Part shown: positions 61,546 to 64,000 of the stretch, in pieces
How positions within the stretch are numbered: position 1 is the stretch's first letter
Layout: each line of letters opens with the position of its first letter
Assembly (NCBI GenBank): GCA_010909725.1
Contig: JAACMV010000004.1
Location: forward strand, 992,001-1,056,000
Reading direction: 5' to 3'
DNA: 64,000 nt
Source of the DNA: Picochlorum sp. 'celeri'
Taxonomy: Eukaryota > Chlorophyta > Trebouxiophyceae
The notes under the pieces: model-generated
What the model was told of the DNA's origin: nothing
What the model saw: the letters and a program-made list of their open reading frames with translations, nothing else
Databases searched by the model: none
Position numbers and translations under genes: made by a program

Positions 61546-64000
<2,455 letters not shown>

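Overview
This window is nuclear DNA of a photosynthetic eukaryote, most likely a green alga. Points for this: spliceosomal introns (mostly 66-111 bp, GT-AG) and only eukaryotic gene families. There is a plant-type cryptochrome with a complete Trp triad, a land-plant-like NDUFS6 subunit, an APRR2-like receiver protein whose receiver opens FPKGL, CX8CX5CX3H zinc fingers, and proteins with probable plastid or thylakoid targeting. A permuted tRNA gene also fits, since these are known from the red alga Cyanidioschyzon and from prasinophyte green algae. No species is assigned.

Layout. 1-8.5 kb: 3' part of COG7 (Golgi tether), a 1,472-aa beta-helix/multi-pass surface protein, a flavin monooxygenase. 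8.5-17.3 kb: CBM20 coiled-coil protein, DPH1, an LRR protein, an unknown GYWGVVVQ protein, plant-type cryptochrome. 17.6-24.9 kb: prefoldin 4, UTP21/WDR36, a small Lys-rich protein, a CCCH protein, a 2-oxoglutarate oxygenase. 25-32.9 kb: armadillo-BTB protein, prokaryotic-type aspartate/prephenate aminotransferase, LEO1, NDUFS6, CSN7, plastid rhomboid. 33-37 kb: permuted tRNA-Tyr, a KEN-box coiled-coil protein, NIPA transporter. 37.3-44 kb: ATG13, ELP2, a candidate small spliced gene, the pseudo-receiver protein. 44-53.4 kb: GRP94 and BiP head to head, a thylakoid TPR protein, DP, a coiled-coil protein. 53.4-64 kb: two trypsin-like proteases, a two-repeat SANT-like protein, a ZIP transporter, an Ariadne RBR ligase, and the 5' part of PRP22/DHX8.

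Organisation. The genome is very compact. Almost every convergent pair has stop codons only 2-122 bp apart, and some same-strand neighbours are 26-95 bp apart, so overlapping 3' ends and possibly dicistronic transcripts are expected. The genes are mainly unlinked housekeeping functions; the one clear functional pair is GRP94/BiP, both ER chaperones ending in HDEL and sharing a 491-bp intergenic region.

The most striking item is the permuted tRNA-Tyr(GUA) at 33347-33452, where the 3' half lies upstream of the 5' half. Others worth attention are an NDUFS6 that lost three of its four zinc ligands, a duplicated SANT-like module in an unrecognised 711-aa protein, and a KEN-box protein of unknown identity. 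Exon boundaries were derived by hand from splice signals and reading phase.
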